Shown: piece after piece, positions 8,070 through 16,873 of the stretch
Layout of the letters: each line of letters opens with the position of its first letter
Numbering within the stretch: position 1 is the stretch's first letter
NCBI GenBank assembly: GCA_027292925.1
Contig: JAPUGI010000152.1
Location: forward strand, 1-46,021
From: Gammaproteobacteria bacterium
Lineage (GTDB): Bacteria; Pseudomonadota; Gammaproteobacteria; Pseudomonadales; Azotimanducaceae
Length of the DNA: 46,021 bases
Direction: 5' to 3'
Notes under the pieces: generated by a model
What the model saw: only the letters and a program-made list of their open reading frames with translations
Database searches by the model: none
Told to the model about the DNA's origin: nothing
Made by a program: the position numbers and the translations under genes

Positions 8070-9482
8070 ATGGTTAGGATATTAAAGATAGTCATTTTTA
8101 GCTATTTTTCGCTGTCGCTTGCCGAGGATCTGCGAATAGTCGTCAGTGACGAACAACAGGTGGACGTTAGTGTCACTGTTTACGATGGCAATTTTGCAAT
8201 CATCCGTGAAAAACGAAATGTCCTGTTACCGCTTGGTGAATTTGAACTAGAATTCCAGGATGTCGCCCGAAGTATCGACCCTTCATCGGTGTCAGTTACA
8301 TCTGACTCAGACGAAAAAGGATTGCAGGTTCTTGAGCAAAGTTATCGTTACGATTTGTTAAACAAGCAGACACTGCTGGAGAGGTTCCTCGGCCAGAAAC
8401 TCAAATATTCCAGAAGCGTGCAGGATGGGATTCGTTTTGAGAGGTTGCTTCGTGAAGGCATCTTGCTGTCGATTAATCCCGAAGTTGTCAGATTTGGCGA
8501 TGAAATCGAGATTGATCCAGAAGGCATAATTACGCTGGCGTACCTGCCGGATGACCTCAAAACCACGCCCACATTGCTGTGGAATGTGGAAAACACGATC
8601 AGGGGCAGGCAGGGTTTGCAGATATCCTACCTTACCGAAAATATTTCCTGGCGGACTGATTATGTACTGACCTTGAGCGCGGATGAGTCGCAAGCTTCCC
8701 TCGATGGCTGGGTTACACTGGTGAACCAGAGCGGCGCCGTATACAAGAATGCCATGCTAAAGCTGGTGGCCGGAGATGTGCGGAGGGTCAGGGATCTACC
8801 TCAATTGGCGAGGCGGGCTACTCAGCAAGCATTGGGATTAAGTGCAGAGGCAGCGATTGTACCCAGCCAGGAGTCGTTCTTTGAGTACCATCTTTATGAT
8901 TTCCCAAGACGCACCACGCTCGAAACCAACTCGGTAAAACAAGTTAGGCTGATGACTGCCAGGGGTATTGATGTCGAGAAATCCTATGTCCTGCAAAACG
9001 AAGTGGTGCAATACCAGGCTCAAGGTACGCAGAAACTTAAAGCCAATGTCATTCTCACTTTTAGGAACACACGCAGAAATAACCTCAATGTACCTCTACC
9101 GGCTGGCAAGGTGCGCGTTTACAAAGCAGATAGTGGCGGTGTTTTGCTATTAGCGGGTGAAGACAGGGTGCAACATACACCGGTTAATTCTGACATCGAA
9201 ATTAAAGTTGGAAGGGCTTTTGACGTGACCGCGATTAGAAAACAGACGAACTACCGGCGTCTCGGGAACCGTGGTGCAGAAGTTAGCTACTCAATTACTG
9301 TAAAAAATCACAAAAATAAGGCGATTGAATTAATGGTGAAAGAAAAACTTAATGGTGCCTGGGTAATCACCCAGGAGAGTCATAAAGGCGAAAAGTTAGA
9401 TAGCGCGACCATGGCCTACAGATTAAAAATGCGCAGAGGCGCGGAACAGACAATTACCTATACAGCGCAATTCAATTACTAA
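8070..9482 (+). CDS. Exported DUF4139-type protein
   Basis: The 470-residue protein begins with a short signal peptide (MVRILKIVIFSYFSLSLA). A beta-rich N-terminal region follows (VTVYDGNFAIIREKRNV), then a DUF4139-like C-terminal half with LTENISWRTDYVLTL, GWVTLVNQSGAVYKNAMLKLVAG and the closing MRRGAEQTITYTAQF. This family is secreted or periplasmic in Gram-negative bacteria and its function is unknown. A GTG at 8055 is an alternative start. The gene sits 22 bp before the amine oxidase gene on the same strand and may be in its operon. Confidence 0.75.
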   Translation: MVRILKIVIFSYFSLSLAEDLRIVVSDEQQVDVSVTVYDGNFAIIREKRNVLLPLGEFELEFQDVARSIDPSSVSVTSDSDEKGLQVLEQSYRYDLLNKQTLLERFLGQKLKYSRSVQDGIRFERLLREGILLSINPEVVRFGDEIEIDPEGIITLAYLPDDLKTTPTLLWNVENTIRGRQGLQISYLTENISWRTDYVLTLSADESQASLDGWVTLVNQSGAVYKNAMLKLVAGDVRRVRDLPQLARRATQQALGLSAEAAIVPSQESFFEYHLYDFPRRTTLETNSVKQVRLMTARGIDVEKSYVLQNEVVQYQAQGTQKLKANVILTFRNTRRNNLNVPLPAGKVRVYKADSGGVLLLAGEDRVQHTPVNSDIEIKVGRAFDVTAIRKQTNYRRLGNRGAEVSYSITVKNHKNKAIELMVKEKLNGAWVITQESHKGEKLDSATMAYRLKMRRGAEQTITYTAQFNY

Positions 9483-9504
9483 TCGCCAGGGTAGAAAAAG
9501 CCGC

Positions 9505-11070
9505 ATGCCCCGACACTATTCCAGACGACAGTTACTACAATGGGTCGGTAGTGCAGGCGGCTCTGCTGCACTGTATCAGGTCAGTGTCGCACTTGGACTA
9601 TTGCCACTGACACGGTCAGTAAAAGCGCAGGTGGTGAAGGCCAGAGGTGAAAGGCGAAGTGTTGTTTTATTGGGCGCCGGACTCTGTAATCTCGCGATCA
9701 CCTATGAACTCGAGAAAGCCGGATTCGATTGCACCATCATTGAAGCGTCCGGAAGAATTGGTGGCCGGAACCTTACTGTCAGATCAGGGGATGTTATCGA
9801 TGAAATTGGTCAACCTCAAAAATGCGAATTTGACGATGCCCCCCATCTTTACTTCAATGCAAGTGTGGCGCGGATACCCGCACACCATCACCTGGTGTTG
9901 GGCTATTGCCGGGAGCTGGGTGTAGAACTCGAGGTATTCATCACGGAGAACCGGCACGCGTTAGTTCAGGACGATAATGCATATTGTGGCAGACCCCTGC
10001 AGATGCGTGAGTACGTTGCTGATGCACGTGGCTTTATGAGCGAATTGATGTCAAAGGCCATAGATACAAGAGTATTTGATGCAGAATTTTCAGGTGAAGA
10101 TGCAGAAAGGCTCAGCGCATTTATTCGAGCCTATGGTGATCTCGACAAACAAGGTCGTTACAAAGGGTCGGATCGGGCGGGTTATGCATCAGGGGGTATG
10201 ACGACTCCTGCGATCAAAAAAGGCACACTCGATTTCTCGGAATTATTAAAAAGTAACTTCTGGAGAAGGGGGATGCACTGGGCAGAAGCTCAGGATTATG
10301 CGGCTCCGCTGATGCAGGCCGTTGGAGGTAATGACAAAATTTTTAAAGCCTTCCTGCCACACCTGAAGGCAAGAATTGTAATGGGTGCCCAGGTGCAAAC
10401 CGTCACGCTGAAAGAAGAGGCAGTGCAGATCAGTTATAACGAAGACGGACAGAGAAAGCACATCACTGCCGATTATTGTTTCAACAGCATACCAGCGAAC
10501 ATCATGAACGGGATTCCAAATAACTTTTCAAAAAACTATAGGGGTGGTTTAGCCTCCTTTGGCCGTGGCAAATTAATGAAAATCGCATTTCAAATGAAAG
10601 AGCGGTTTTGGGAACGCCAGGATATCTACGGGGGTATTTCCTGGACTAACCAGCCGATCGAGCAAATCTGGTATCCCAGCCATGGCATCAACAAGCAAAA
10701 AGGAATCATGCTGGGATCATATGCCTGGACTAATGCTCATTCTGAATGGTTTGGGCGGATGACCCCACAGGCTCGGTTGGATGAAGCCATACGCCAGGGA
10801 ACGAAGGTCCATCCGAACTATGCCGACTATATTGAGAACGGAGTCAGTGTGATCTGGCACCGGATGAACCACCAGCTTGGCTGCACCTCAAGCTTGTCGC
10901 CGGAGGCACGAAACAAGTATTTAAAATTATTGCAGAAGCCGGAAGGCAGACACTATATGGTAGGCGATCAAATCAGCTATCAACCGGGATGGCAGGAGGG
11001 GGCGTTATCTGCGGCGCACCATGCACTTCATGAATTCAATACCAGGGTACAACTGGCAAAAACAGGATGA
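9505..11070 (+). CDS. Tat-exported FAD-dependent amine oxidase
   Basis: The 521-residue flavoprotein starts with a twin-arginine-like leader (SRRQLLQWVGSAGGSAALY, then a hydrophobic core up to SVKA). The FAD dinucleotide motif is VVLLGAGLCNLAITYELEKAG, with EASGRIGGRN completing the amine oxidase signature. The C-terminal flavin-contact segment reads GDQISYQPGWQEGALSAAHHAL. It should oxidise an amine to an imine in the periplasm. Its last codons overlap the cytochrome c gene by ATGA, which suggests that electrons go to a dedicated cytochrome instead of oxygen. The substrate is not predictable from the sequence. Confidence 0.87.
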   Translation: MPRHYSRRQLLQWVGSAGGSAALYQVSVALGLLPLTRSVKAQVVKARGERRSVVLLGAGLCNLAITYELEKAGFDCTIIEASGRIGGRNLTVRSGDVIDEIGQPQKCEFDDAPHLYFNASVARIPAHHHLVLGYCRELGVELEVFITENRHALVQDDNAYCGRPLQMREYVADARGFMSELMSKAIDTRVFDAEFSGEDAERLSAFIRAYGDLDKQGRYKGSDRAGYASGGMTTPAIKKGTLDFSELLKSNFWRRGMHWAEAQDYAAPLMQAVGGNDKIFKAFLPHLKARIVMGAQVQTVTLKEEAVQISYNEDGQRKHITADYCFNSIPANIMNGIPNNFSKNYRGGLASFGRGKLMKIAFQMKERFWERQDIYGGISWTNQPIEQIWYPSHGINKQKGIMLGSYAWTNAHSEWFGRMTPQARLDEAIRQGTKVHPNYADYIENGVSVIWHRMNHQLGCTSSLSPEARNKYLKLLQKPEGRHYMVGDQISYQPGWQEGALSAAHHALHEFNTRVQLAKTG

Positions 11071-11714
11071 AGAAAGTAGTCCTCTGCATTCTTTCATTAA
11101 CGCTTGTCTTGAGCCCCGGGATCATTTGCGCAGCGGAACCGGTCACGTCTCAGCCGACTCCCGAACGTTTTATTTATTGCACTGTTTGTCACGGCACAGC
11201 CTTCCAGGGGAATCGCTCGCTGGACGCACCGAACCTATCCATCCTGGGAACCTGGTATGTCAAAGTGCAACTGATGAACTATAAGAAAATGATCCGGGGT
11301 GGCGCTGGTGCTAAAAATCACGTTCAAGAAATGCAGCAGATGGTCACCGCGCTGGACGAGGATGCGATTGGAGAAGTATCAGCCTTTGTCGGTACTATGA
11401 AATCGACTCCAGCTTCCTCTACCATTTTCGGTGATTCTGCAAGGGGCGCTAAACTCTACCAGAGCTGTGGAACATGCCATGGCGCAGATGGGCTGGGTAA
11501 TGAAACTTTTGGCGCGCCTAGGTTAGCCGGTCAACATGACTGGTATCTTGAACGGGAATTAGTTAGCTACAGGAATGGATCACGTGGTGCGGCTGAAGGT
11601 GACCTGTATGGTGCCCAAATGCGAGCTTCGATATCGATGTTAGAAGATGAAGAATCTATCCGGGATGTGCTCGTTTATATTAATACTTTCAATCAGACAC
11701 TCAACAAGAACTAA
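11067..11714 (+). CDS. Periplasmic diheme cytochrome c (c4-like)
   Basis: The 215-residue protein has a signal peptide (MKKVVLCILSLTLVLSPG...) and two c-type heme sites, CTVCH near residue 34 and CGTCH near residue 137. Each is followed by a domain with candidate methionine ligands (QEMQQM and GAQMRAS). The duplicated arrangement, with APNL/APRL after each heme, is that of cytochrome c4. It overlaps the amine oxidase stop by ATGA and precedes the RidA gene by 11 bp. It is the likely electron acceptor for the amine oxidase and could also serve the molybdenum hydroxylase encoded nearby. Confidence 0.92.
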   Translation: MKKVVLCILSLTLVLSPGIICAAEPVTSQPTPERFIYCTVCHGTAFQGNRSLDAPNLSILGTWYVKVQLMNYKKMIRGGAGAKNHVQEMQQMVTALDEDAIGEVSAFVGTMKSTPASSTIFGDSARGAKLYQSCGTCHGADGLGNETFGAPRLAGQHDWYLERELVSYRNGSRGAAEGDLYGAQMRASISMLEDEESIRDVLVYINTFNQTLNKN

Positions 11715-11725
11715 GGGGGTTCAAG

Positions 11726-12211
11726 ATGAAAACTGTTATCCAAGCTGCACTGGTTCTGGTCAGTGGCTTCGTCTTTGCCGAGGTGCATCGCTATCCGCTG
11801 CCAAACAATTCCACTTTCCCAATTTCGCAGGCCGTAGAGGTTAAAGCCGGGACGACTCTGATCTATCACAGCGGCACGGTGCCTGGTGCGGCGAACCCTG
11901 AGGCGGAAAGGTTCAGTCGCGAGTTCTGGGGGGATACCAAGACCCAGGCGATCTCTGTCTTTAAGCGGATTGAAGGATCTTTGAAGGAAAAAGGGCTTGG
12001 CATGGGAGATGTCATCAAGATGACAGTGTTCCTGGTGGGCGTACCTGAGAAGGGTGGTCGGATGGACTTTTCAGGTTTTATGGAAGCTTACACCCAGTAT
12101 TTCGGTACAAAAGAACAACCTAATTTACCGGCGCGCTCGGCGGTTGCGGTAGCCGGGCTGGCAAGGCCTGGCATGTTGGTTGAGATTGAGGTGGTGCTAG
12201 CACGGCCTTAG
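11726..12211 (+). CDS. Exported RidA family enamine/imine deaminase
   Basis: The 161-residue protein is a RidA (YjgF/YER057c/UK114) family member with a signal peptide, MKTVIQAALVLVSGFVFA. Family features are YHSGTVPG, the helix TQAISVFKRIEGSLKEKGLGMGDVIKMTVFL, and PARSAVAVAGLARPGMLVEIEVV. The last includes the arginine that binds the substrate carboxylate in RidA. RidA hydrolyses reactive enamines and imines to ketones and ammonia. Being exported and encoded directly after a periplasmic amine oxidase and its cytochrome, it probably clears the imine product there. AGGGGG lies about 7 nt upstream of the ATG. Confidence 0.9.
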   Translation: MKTVIQAALVLVSGFVFAEVHRYPLPNNSTFPISQAVEVKAGTTLIYHSGTVPGAANPEAERFSREFWGDTKTQAISVFKRIEGSLKEKGLGMGDVIKMTVFLVGVPEKGGRMDFSGFMEAYTQYFGTKEQPNLPARSAVAVAGLARPGMLVEIEVVLARP

Positions 12212-12256
12212 TTGATTAAAGGTTCCCTGGGATTCAAAACGAATTAGAATACGCAT

Positions 12257-13054
12257 ATGGATACTTCAGATCACGTTCGGCAAATCAGGGAAAATGGCTA
12301 CACAATTATTGAGTCCGTGTTCTGCGATGCAGAGGTTGAACGAATCAAAGCTGCACTTTCTCCGTGGTTACAAGGTCAACTCAAAGGCAGGAATGACTTT
12401 GAGGGTTACCATTCTGAAAGAGTATATGCGCTCCTGGCTAAAGACCCGGTGCTGGCAAGGGTAGTTGAACACCCCTGTTCACTGGCAATAATTGATGAGC
12501 TGCTTGAAGCGGATTATTTGCTGTATGCAAATCTAGCCATCAATTCTCATCCCGGTGAGACAAAACAAAACTTTCATCGCGATAATGTGGGCGGTGACGG
12601 CGCAGACCCGACCAGACTTCATGGTATCAGCACGGTCTGGAACCTCGATGATTTTACCCACAACAATGGGGCGACAGAATTTATTCCGAATAGCCACACC
12701 TGGACCGATGAGCTTCCCACAGAAGATGACACCAGGGTGGAAAAAGTGCTGATGCCGAAAGGTTCAGTATTCATTTTCTGTAGTTCTTTGTACCATCGAG
12801 GTGGTGCCAACAACTCTGATAAGCCGCGCCTGGCCATTACACCCCAGTACTGCCAACCGTGGCTACGACAACTGGAAACCATGGTGTTAGCAGTGCCACC
12901 GGATAAAGCCGCTCAATACTCTGACCGGGTTCAGGCGTTACTGGGCTACAGTGTGAGAGCACCCGGGTTCATGGGCTTTGTAGATGGTGTTCATCCGAAG
13001 CGGTTGATAGATCCAGACTTCCAGGGAAGGAGAGCCAGAGGCATGCGGTCCTGA
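12257..13054 (+). CDS. Phytanoyl-CoA dioxygenase (PhyH) family oxygenase
   Basis: The 265-residue cytosolic protein is an Fe(II)/2-oxoglutarate oxygenase of the PhyH family. It starts with the typical IRENGYTIIESVFCDAEVE. The iron ligands are the HxD of NFHRDNVGG near residue 101 and the distal histidine of LYHRGGANNSDKPRLAI, where the following arginine would bind 2-oxoglutarate. The FIPNSH motif fits family members acting on small molecules. It lies 45 bp after the RidA gene on the same strand and may extend that operon. The substrate is unknown. Confidence 0.87.
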   Translation: MDTSDHVRQIRENGYTIIESVFCDAEVERIKAALSPWLQGQLKGRNDFEGYHSERVYALLAKDPVLARVVEHPCSLAIIDELLEADYLLYANLAINSHPGETKQNFHRDNVGGDGADPTRLHGISTVWNLDDFTHNNGATEFIPNSHTWTDELPTEDDTRVEKVLMPKGSVFIFCSSLYHRGGANNSDKPRLAITPQYCQPWLRQLETMVLAVPPDKAAQYSDRVQALLGYSVRAPGFMGFVDGVHPKRLIDPDFQGRRARGMRS

Positions 13055-13064
13055 CGACAGATAC

Positions 13065-13244
13065 ATGACAGGTGAACTATTCTACGGCGTTCACCTATCG
13101 GATGAGTCACTGATGACCTGCTATGTGCAGAGCGTGGAGGCTGCTGATCACATTCACTTCATTGAAGGTGGTGATGGTGGTTATGCAGGAGCATCCAGGA
13201 ACTCAAGCACCAGCTTTCGCTGCTGCCCGATTAGATGTGATTGA
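13065..13244 (+). CDS. Possible small ORF (59 aa) after the PhyH gene
   Basis: An ATG 10 bp after the PhyH stop opens a 59-residue frame that starts MTGELFYGVHLSDESLMTCY, continues with AADHIHFIEGGDGGY and ends at a TGA inside the tail of recQ. It has no clear ribosome-binding site and no recognised domain. Its first 40 residues read like a real protein start, while the last 15 (serine- and cysteine-rich) do not. It may be a small gene, or the truncated 5' end of a lost one. Confidence 0.25.
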   Translation: MTGELFYGVHLSDESLMTCYVQSVEAADHIHFIEGGDGGYAGASRNSSTSFRCCPIRCD

Positions 13245-15033
13245 CCTTTGCATTAAGTATCACTTCGAGAAACACCGGACCGTACTTCTCGCGCTTTCTT
13301 TCACCAACGCCCGATAGAAGCCCAAATTCATCGAGTGTTTTAGGCATTAAACCGGCCATCGCCTGCAGTGTACTATCGTGGAAAATAATGTAGGGAGGCA
13401 CACCTTGCGCTTGTGCCAATCCACGTCGGCATTCTCTTAGTGCTTCCCAGATGCCGACGTCAATATCTTCAGGTAGTGGTGTCCTGGTTTGTTTTTTAGC
13501 GACTTTTTGTTTGACATCCCGACGCAATTCGATTGTTTCTTCACCTCGTAGCAGGGGACGGCAATTCTCTTCGAGTCTGATTCCGCCAAAGCGATCAAGG
13601 TCCACGCTGATATAACCTCGCGCCATTAGTTGCCGGAACACGGAACGCCACTGGTTTTTGTCGAGTTCTGTGCCAATACCGTGAACCGGCAGATGGTGAT
13701 GGTTGAATTGAAAAATCTTGTCAGTTTCGGTGCCGCGCAGCACATCAATCAGATGATTTACACCAAAACGTTGCCCGGTGCGAAATACCACGCTGAGCGC
13801 CTTTTGAGCGGCTTGCGTCCCATCCCAGCTATCGACTGGCGTCAGGCAAGTGTCGCAGTTACCACAATGTTCCGCTGATTGCTCGTCAAAATGCATGAGT
13901 AGTGCATGTCTTCGACATGACGTGATTTCACACAATCCCAACATGGCATTAAGGCGGTGCTGTTCCAGACGTTTGTGTTCCTCACTGCCGCCTGCGCCAT
14001 TGAGCATCTGGCGAAGTTTAATCACATCCTGCAGCCCGTAAATCATCCAAGCATCTGCAGGTAAACCGTCCCGACCGGCTCGCCCTGTTTCCTGGTAGTA
14101 GGATTCAATTGTCTTGGGCAGGTCCATATGTGCGACAAAACGTACATCCGGTTTATCGATACCCATACCAAAAGCAATAGTTGCCACAATGATGACGCCA
14201 TCATCGCGCAGAAAACGAGCCTGGTGTTCTGACCGTATTTCGGAAGTCAGACCCGCGTGATAGGGTAGTGCCTCAAAGCCTTGCTCGCCTAACCAGGCAG
14301 CAGTTTCTTCGGTTTTCTTGCGTGATAGACAATAGATGATACCAGCGTCGTTCGAGTGTTCATTCCTAAGAAAACGCAATAGCTGGTTTCTAGGATTGTG
14401 CTTGAGCGTGATAGTGTAGCGGATATTCGGGCGATCGAAACCGGCGAGATACTGTGTAGCCTGCGTCAGTTCAAGGCGGGATATGATTTCTTCCCGGGTT
14501 CTCTTATCAGCAGTCGCCGTAAGTGCGATGCGTGGCACGTGAGGGAATTCGTCGTGCAACACGTTCAGTTTCAGGTAATCAGCGCGAAAGTCGTGCCCCC
14601 ATTGAGAGACACAATGTGCTTCGTCGATGGCGAAAAGACTGATATTCGATTGTTTAAGTAATGACAGTGTACGTGGTTGTATCAATCGTTCAGGGGCGAT
14701 ATACAGGAGATCCAATTGTCCTTCACGCAGGGATTTTTCTACCTGAGCCTCTTCTTGGCGATCAAGTGTCGAATTTAGAAAACTTGCACGCACGCCAGAC
14801 TCTCGCAGCGAATCAACCTGGTCCTGCATCAAAGCAATAAGCGGCGATATCACAATGCCACATCCGTTCCGGGCTATGGCGGGAATCTGGTAGCAGAGAG
14901 ATTTGCCGCCGCCAGTCGGCATCAGCACGAGTGCATCACCACCATCGAGCAACGTTGCGATAACGTCATCTTGGGGAGACCGGAATTGCTCATAGCCGAA
15001 CGTATTTTGCAGAATGTCTATGGCGTCGGTCAT
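13231..15033 (-). CDS. recQ: ATP-dependent DNA helicase RecQ
   Basis: The 600-residue protein is a full-length RecQ, a 3'-5' DNA helicase for recombination and fork repair. Helicase motifs are MPTGGGKSLCYQIPA (Walker A), FAIDEAHCVSQWGHDFR (DEAH plus the RecQ aromatic loop), IALTATADKRT, and AFGMGIDKPDVRFVAHMDLP through ETGRAGRDGLPADA. The RQC zinc site uses CEITSCRRHALL with CGNCDTC. A winged-helix region and a C-terminal HRDC domain (GIWEALRECRRGLAQAQGVP) follow. It stands alone on the minus strand. It is chromosomal housekeeping flanked by accessory genes. Confidence 0.97.
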   Translation of the reverse strand: MTDAIDILQNTFGYEQFRSPQDDVIATLLDGGDALVLMPTGGGKSLCYQIPAIARNGCGIVISPLIALMQDQVDSLRESGVRASFLNSTLDRQEEAQVEKSLREGQLDLLYIAPERLIQPRTLSLLKQSNISLFAIDEAHCVSQWGHDFRADYLKLNVLHDEFPHVPRIALTATADKRTREEIISRLELTQATQYLAGFDRPNIRYTITLKHNPRNQLLRFLRNEHSNDAGIIYCLSRKKTEETAAWLGEQGFEALPYHAGLTSEIRSEHQARFLRDDGVIIVATIAFGMGIDKPDVRFVAHMDLPKTIESYYQETGRAGRDGLPADAWMIYGLQDVIKLRQMLNGAGGSEEHKRLEQHRLNAMLGLCEITSCRRHALLMHFDEQSAEHCGNCDTCLTPVDSWDGTQAAQKALSVVFRTGQRFGVNHLIDVLRGTETDKIFQFNHHHLPVHGIGTELDKNQWRSVFRQLMARGYISVDLDRFGGIRLEENCRPLLRGEETIELRRDVKQKVAKKQTRTPLPEDIDVGIWEALRECRRGLAQAQGVPPYIIFHDSTLQAMAGLMPKTLDEFGLLSGVGERKREKYGPVFLEVILNAKVNHI

Positions 15034-15126
15034 GGTCGGGGATTATAACGTTGTTGGCCTGGTCTTGATGTATGGCCGTGTTCGCGAAATTACGTCAGTG
15101 ATGAGGCCCTGTGACTGTAAGGTAAA

Positions 15127-15753
15127 TCACAACGTTAGCTCTGAAACATCTCTGTAACTACCTAATTTGCCCTTAATGAAAGTATTAAATGCGATTGAAT
15201 GCCTTAGTTGGTTAGAAGAATTTGTTTCAACAAAATGTTGAACACCTGAAGAAAACAGAAATAGGGCATTTTTTTTAGGTGTAAGGACATTTAGTGGGGT
15301 GTTATATATGTTCTGCTTATCTCTCTCCGGATTTATTTCTAGTTGTTGATACGTCTTATGTCTATCAAAAATCATGTTTGCTACAGGAGAAGGCATGTCA
15401 CAATAATACAAAGAACCGGATATAAGTGAATTAGAATGAGAGTGACCATGCATGCTGACATTAGGGTTGTTAGTCAATGCCCACGATTGCGTAACGTAAA
15501 GTTTTTGTTTAATACCCATTACTTCGCTGGCAAAAAGATCTAGTGCTTCTTGCACTGCGACTTTAATACTCAGCAGTTCCGGTTCTTCAAATATATAGAG
15601 ATTTTCAGAGATCAAATTGTCCCTGTTTGTTACCATTTTTAGACTCTTTATGTACTTTACTTGCTCATCACTAATGGCATGACCGATGTCCGCCCTTAAG
15701 TATGGTTCAGCAAATAATGGTTGTATTTCGTAGTCACTAATAGCCATCGTCAA
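15127..15753 (-). CDS. Putative 2OG-Fe(II) oxygenase (TIGR02466-like)
   Basis: The 208-residue protein has the conserved motif HGHSHSNSLISGSLYYCD near residue 102, where the histidines are the expected iron ligands. A distal LFLFSSGVQHFVETN and RHSIAFNTF complete the double-stranded beta-helix pattern. Relatives are often phage-associated or linked to tailoring reactions. The gene is clearly AT-rich by eye compared with recQ and the vWA genes on either side, which suggests recent transfer. It follows the vWA gene by 115 bp on the same strand, so it could be the last gene of that run or an independent insertion. An ATG two codons in (15747) is an alternative start. Confidence 0.72.
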   Translation of the reverse strand: MTMAISDYEIQPLFAEPYLRADIGHAISDEQVKYIKSLKMVTNRDNLISENLYIFEEPELLSIKVAVQEALDLFASEVMGIKQKLYVTQSWALTNNPNVSMHGHSHSNSLISGSLYYCDMPSPVANMIFDRHKTYQQLEINPERDKQNIYNTPLNVLTPKKNALFLFSSGVQHFVETNSSNQLRHSIAFNTFIKGKLGSYRDVSELTL

Positions 15754-15868
15754 ATAAATCCAGCTGTCCGGATAAATTCTTCAAAATCAATATGAACCAT
15801 AAGATGATTAAGTACAAGAAGCCAGAGATATCGAATTGGTGCGGCATTCCGACTTGATCAGGGGCTCC

Positions 15869-16873
15869 CTAGTAACGAAAATCGTTCAGCCCAACAAACG
15901 TGCCGCCATTTCTCTCGCACAGGATTCGCATCAGGATGGCGAATTTGATGCCGGTATCCTGGTAGCGGGGTGGGTTGGCAAATTGAACGGGGAAGCCAAT
16001 GGCGTGAATCCTGACCATTCTGTTACCGGCTGCATCTTCGCGGTTGATTCTGTCGACGATATCGACAACACTTTGGATTGAGCGGCCACTGAATTCATCA
16101 CCGAATACGAACAGGCTGATTTTTCTGCCAGGTTTATAGAATGTAGATATCGCTTTTGTAATTCCTTCCACCGGGCTGGAGTTGCTGAAAACGTTCCAGG
16201 ATCGCAATCTTTCAATAATCGCGCGGCGGCGGGCGGCGGTATCCGGAATCCAGTCATTGGTGTATTGGGAGAACATGTAGTTACCCATATCATTCATTAC
16301 TTGAATGCCTTTCAATCTTGGATAGACGTCCAGTGTTTCAGACACTTTCTGCAGCACCAGCGGCCACGCATAATTGTACATGCTGCCTGAGGTGTCGATG
16401 ATAAAAATGACATATTCGCTATCCACGGGAATGCCGCCGATCTTGTTGTCATCCAGGCTTTTCTTGTAGTCGGCGAGCAGAGCTTCCATCTCCGCCGTCA
16501 GTGATTGCTTGGCCCTCGCCAGCCTGCCTTCGATAACGTTATCGACTTTGCTCTTGTCGATGGTGGCGTCGAACTTTGATTGCAGCGCAGAAAGGTCCGC
16601 CTTCACGTGGGCAAGTTCTTTCAGCTCCTCCTCCTGTTTGTCTTCCTTTCTCACCATTTCCCGGTTCAGTGCCTTGCTCTCTCCTCGAATTTCGAATAGA
16701 TCCTGCTGTAGCACCGCGAGATAACCCTGCAGGTTTTCGATGGTATCTTCAAGAATGATCGGTTCAAATACCTTGGTTAGCACTAACATCAATATTATGG
16801 CGCCAAAGCCACAACTGATGACGTCAAGGAATGAGAGGCTGACTCCTTCTATCTCTCGTCGGCGCCTGCGCAT
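15869..16873 (-). CDS. Single-pass vWA protein with TolR/ExbD-like membrane motif (motor rod candidate, paralog 1)
   Basis: The 334-residue protein starts with a basic stretch (MRRRRRE), then one membrane helix written VSLSFLDVISCGFGAIILML at residues 11-30. Its FLDV aspartate (D17) sits where TolR, ExbD and MotB carry the proton-accepting aspartate. A charged coiled coil covers about residues 40-140. A von Willebrand A domain follows with an intact metal site: FIIDTSGSM (D160, S162, S164) and FVFGDEFSG. The topology predicts a periplasmic vWA domain. I chose the ATG at 16873, which shares an A with the upstream stop (TGATG); a TTG at 16882 is possible. It is the last gene of the motor-like run. 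Confidence 0.83.
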   Translation of the reverse strand: MRRRRREIEGVSLSFLDVISCGFGAIILMLVLTKVFEPIILEDTIENLQGYLAVLQQDLFEIRGESKALNREMVRKEDKQEEELKELAHVKADLSALQSKFDATIDKSKVDNVIEGRLARAKQSLTAEMEALLADYKKSLDDNKIGGIPVDSEYVIFIIDTSGSMYNYAWPLVLQKVSETLDVYPRLKGIQVMNDMGNYMFSQYTNDWIPDTAARRRAIIERLRSWNVFSNSSPVEGITKAISTFYKPGRKISLFVFGDEFSGRSIQSVVDIVDRINREDAAGNRMVRIHAIGFPVQFANPPRYQDTGIKFAILMRILCERNGGTFVGLNDFRY

